A DNA stretch of 22,462 bases, from contig CALXSW010000181.1 in NCBI GenBank assembly GCA_944391255.1, positions 1 to 22,462 of the forward strand, given 5' to 3'. Below, piece by piece: positions 22,406 to 22,462 of the stretch; within the stretch, counting starts at the first letter, position 1, and every line of letters begins with the position of its first letter. Both the position numbers and the translations under genes were made by a program. Origin of the DNA: an uncultured Clostridia bacterium (GTDB lineage: Bacteria > Bacillota > Clostridia > UBA1381). Under the pieces are notes generated by a model, which saw only the letters and a program-made list of their open reading frames with translations, ran no database searches and was not told the DNA's origin.

Positions 22406-22462
22406 ATTCCTGTTTATCGAACTGACTGGTAAAGCACTGCGCTGAATACTGCAAAAGAATTT

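Noticed and set aside
1..22462. CRISPR arrays, tRNA or rRNA genes, insertion sequences, phage genes
   Set aside because: I looked for direct-repeat arrays, cloverleaf-like sequences and transposase motifs and saw none.

Overview
The window looks like a chromosomal segment of an anaerobic, spore-forming member of the Clostridia (Bacillota). Supporting signs are a Rex redox repressor, an SLH-domain surface protein, a D,D-carboxypeptidase, SpoVAF-type germination genes, strong GGAGG ribosome-binding sites with some GTG and TTG starts, and sigma-A promoters with 17-bp spacers. From 1 to about 19.0 kb the coding is AT-rich and most genes use ATA for isoleucine (11 of 13 Ile codons in the DUF1854 gene). 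From about 19.1 kb to the end isoleucine is almost always ATC (16 of 20 in the DegV gene), and the genes read like Lachnospiraceae. The window may therefore join two genomes, by assembly or by transfer, near the 3' end of dut.

Layout. 1-388: 5' part of an SLH-domain surface protein gene (minus). 726-1547: a P-loop NTPase with an Asp23/Gls24-like tail. 1742-2395: rex. 2502-3656: a PBP5-type D,D-carboxypeptidase. 3776-8637: a three-gene operon read leftwards, with two ABC exporters that each carry an extra N-terminal domain and a DUF1854 gene between them. 8856-9605: a membrane-anchored YdcF/DUF218 protein, read rightwards from a divergent promoter. 9695-10594: a secreted helical-repeat protein with the codon use of a very highly expressed gene. 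10844-14136: an operon nnr - alr - short antitoxin - mazF/ndoA. 14217-16703: an operon proA - rdgB - DUF6106 membrane protein. 16862-19108: a secreted subtilase followed by dut, read rightwards. 19228-22405: a GT51 transglycosylase, a SpoVAF/GerA-family protein and a DegV protein, all of different codon style.

Functionally the left part holds housekeeping genes (nucleotide sanitation by RdgB and Dut, NAD(P)H repair by Nnr, D-alanine supply by Alr, proline synthesis by ProA) and several cell-surface genes. The least understood unit is the DUF1854/twin ABC exporter operon. Both transporters share what looks like the same added N-terminal domain, one has in addition a four-cysteine zinc ribbon, and the three genes are tightly coupled behind one strong promoter. 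Other points of interest are a 52-residue antitoxin that appears to lack its DNA-binding half, a palindromic intergenic repeat present twice, and the composition break near 19 kb.
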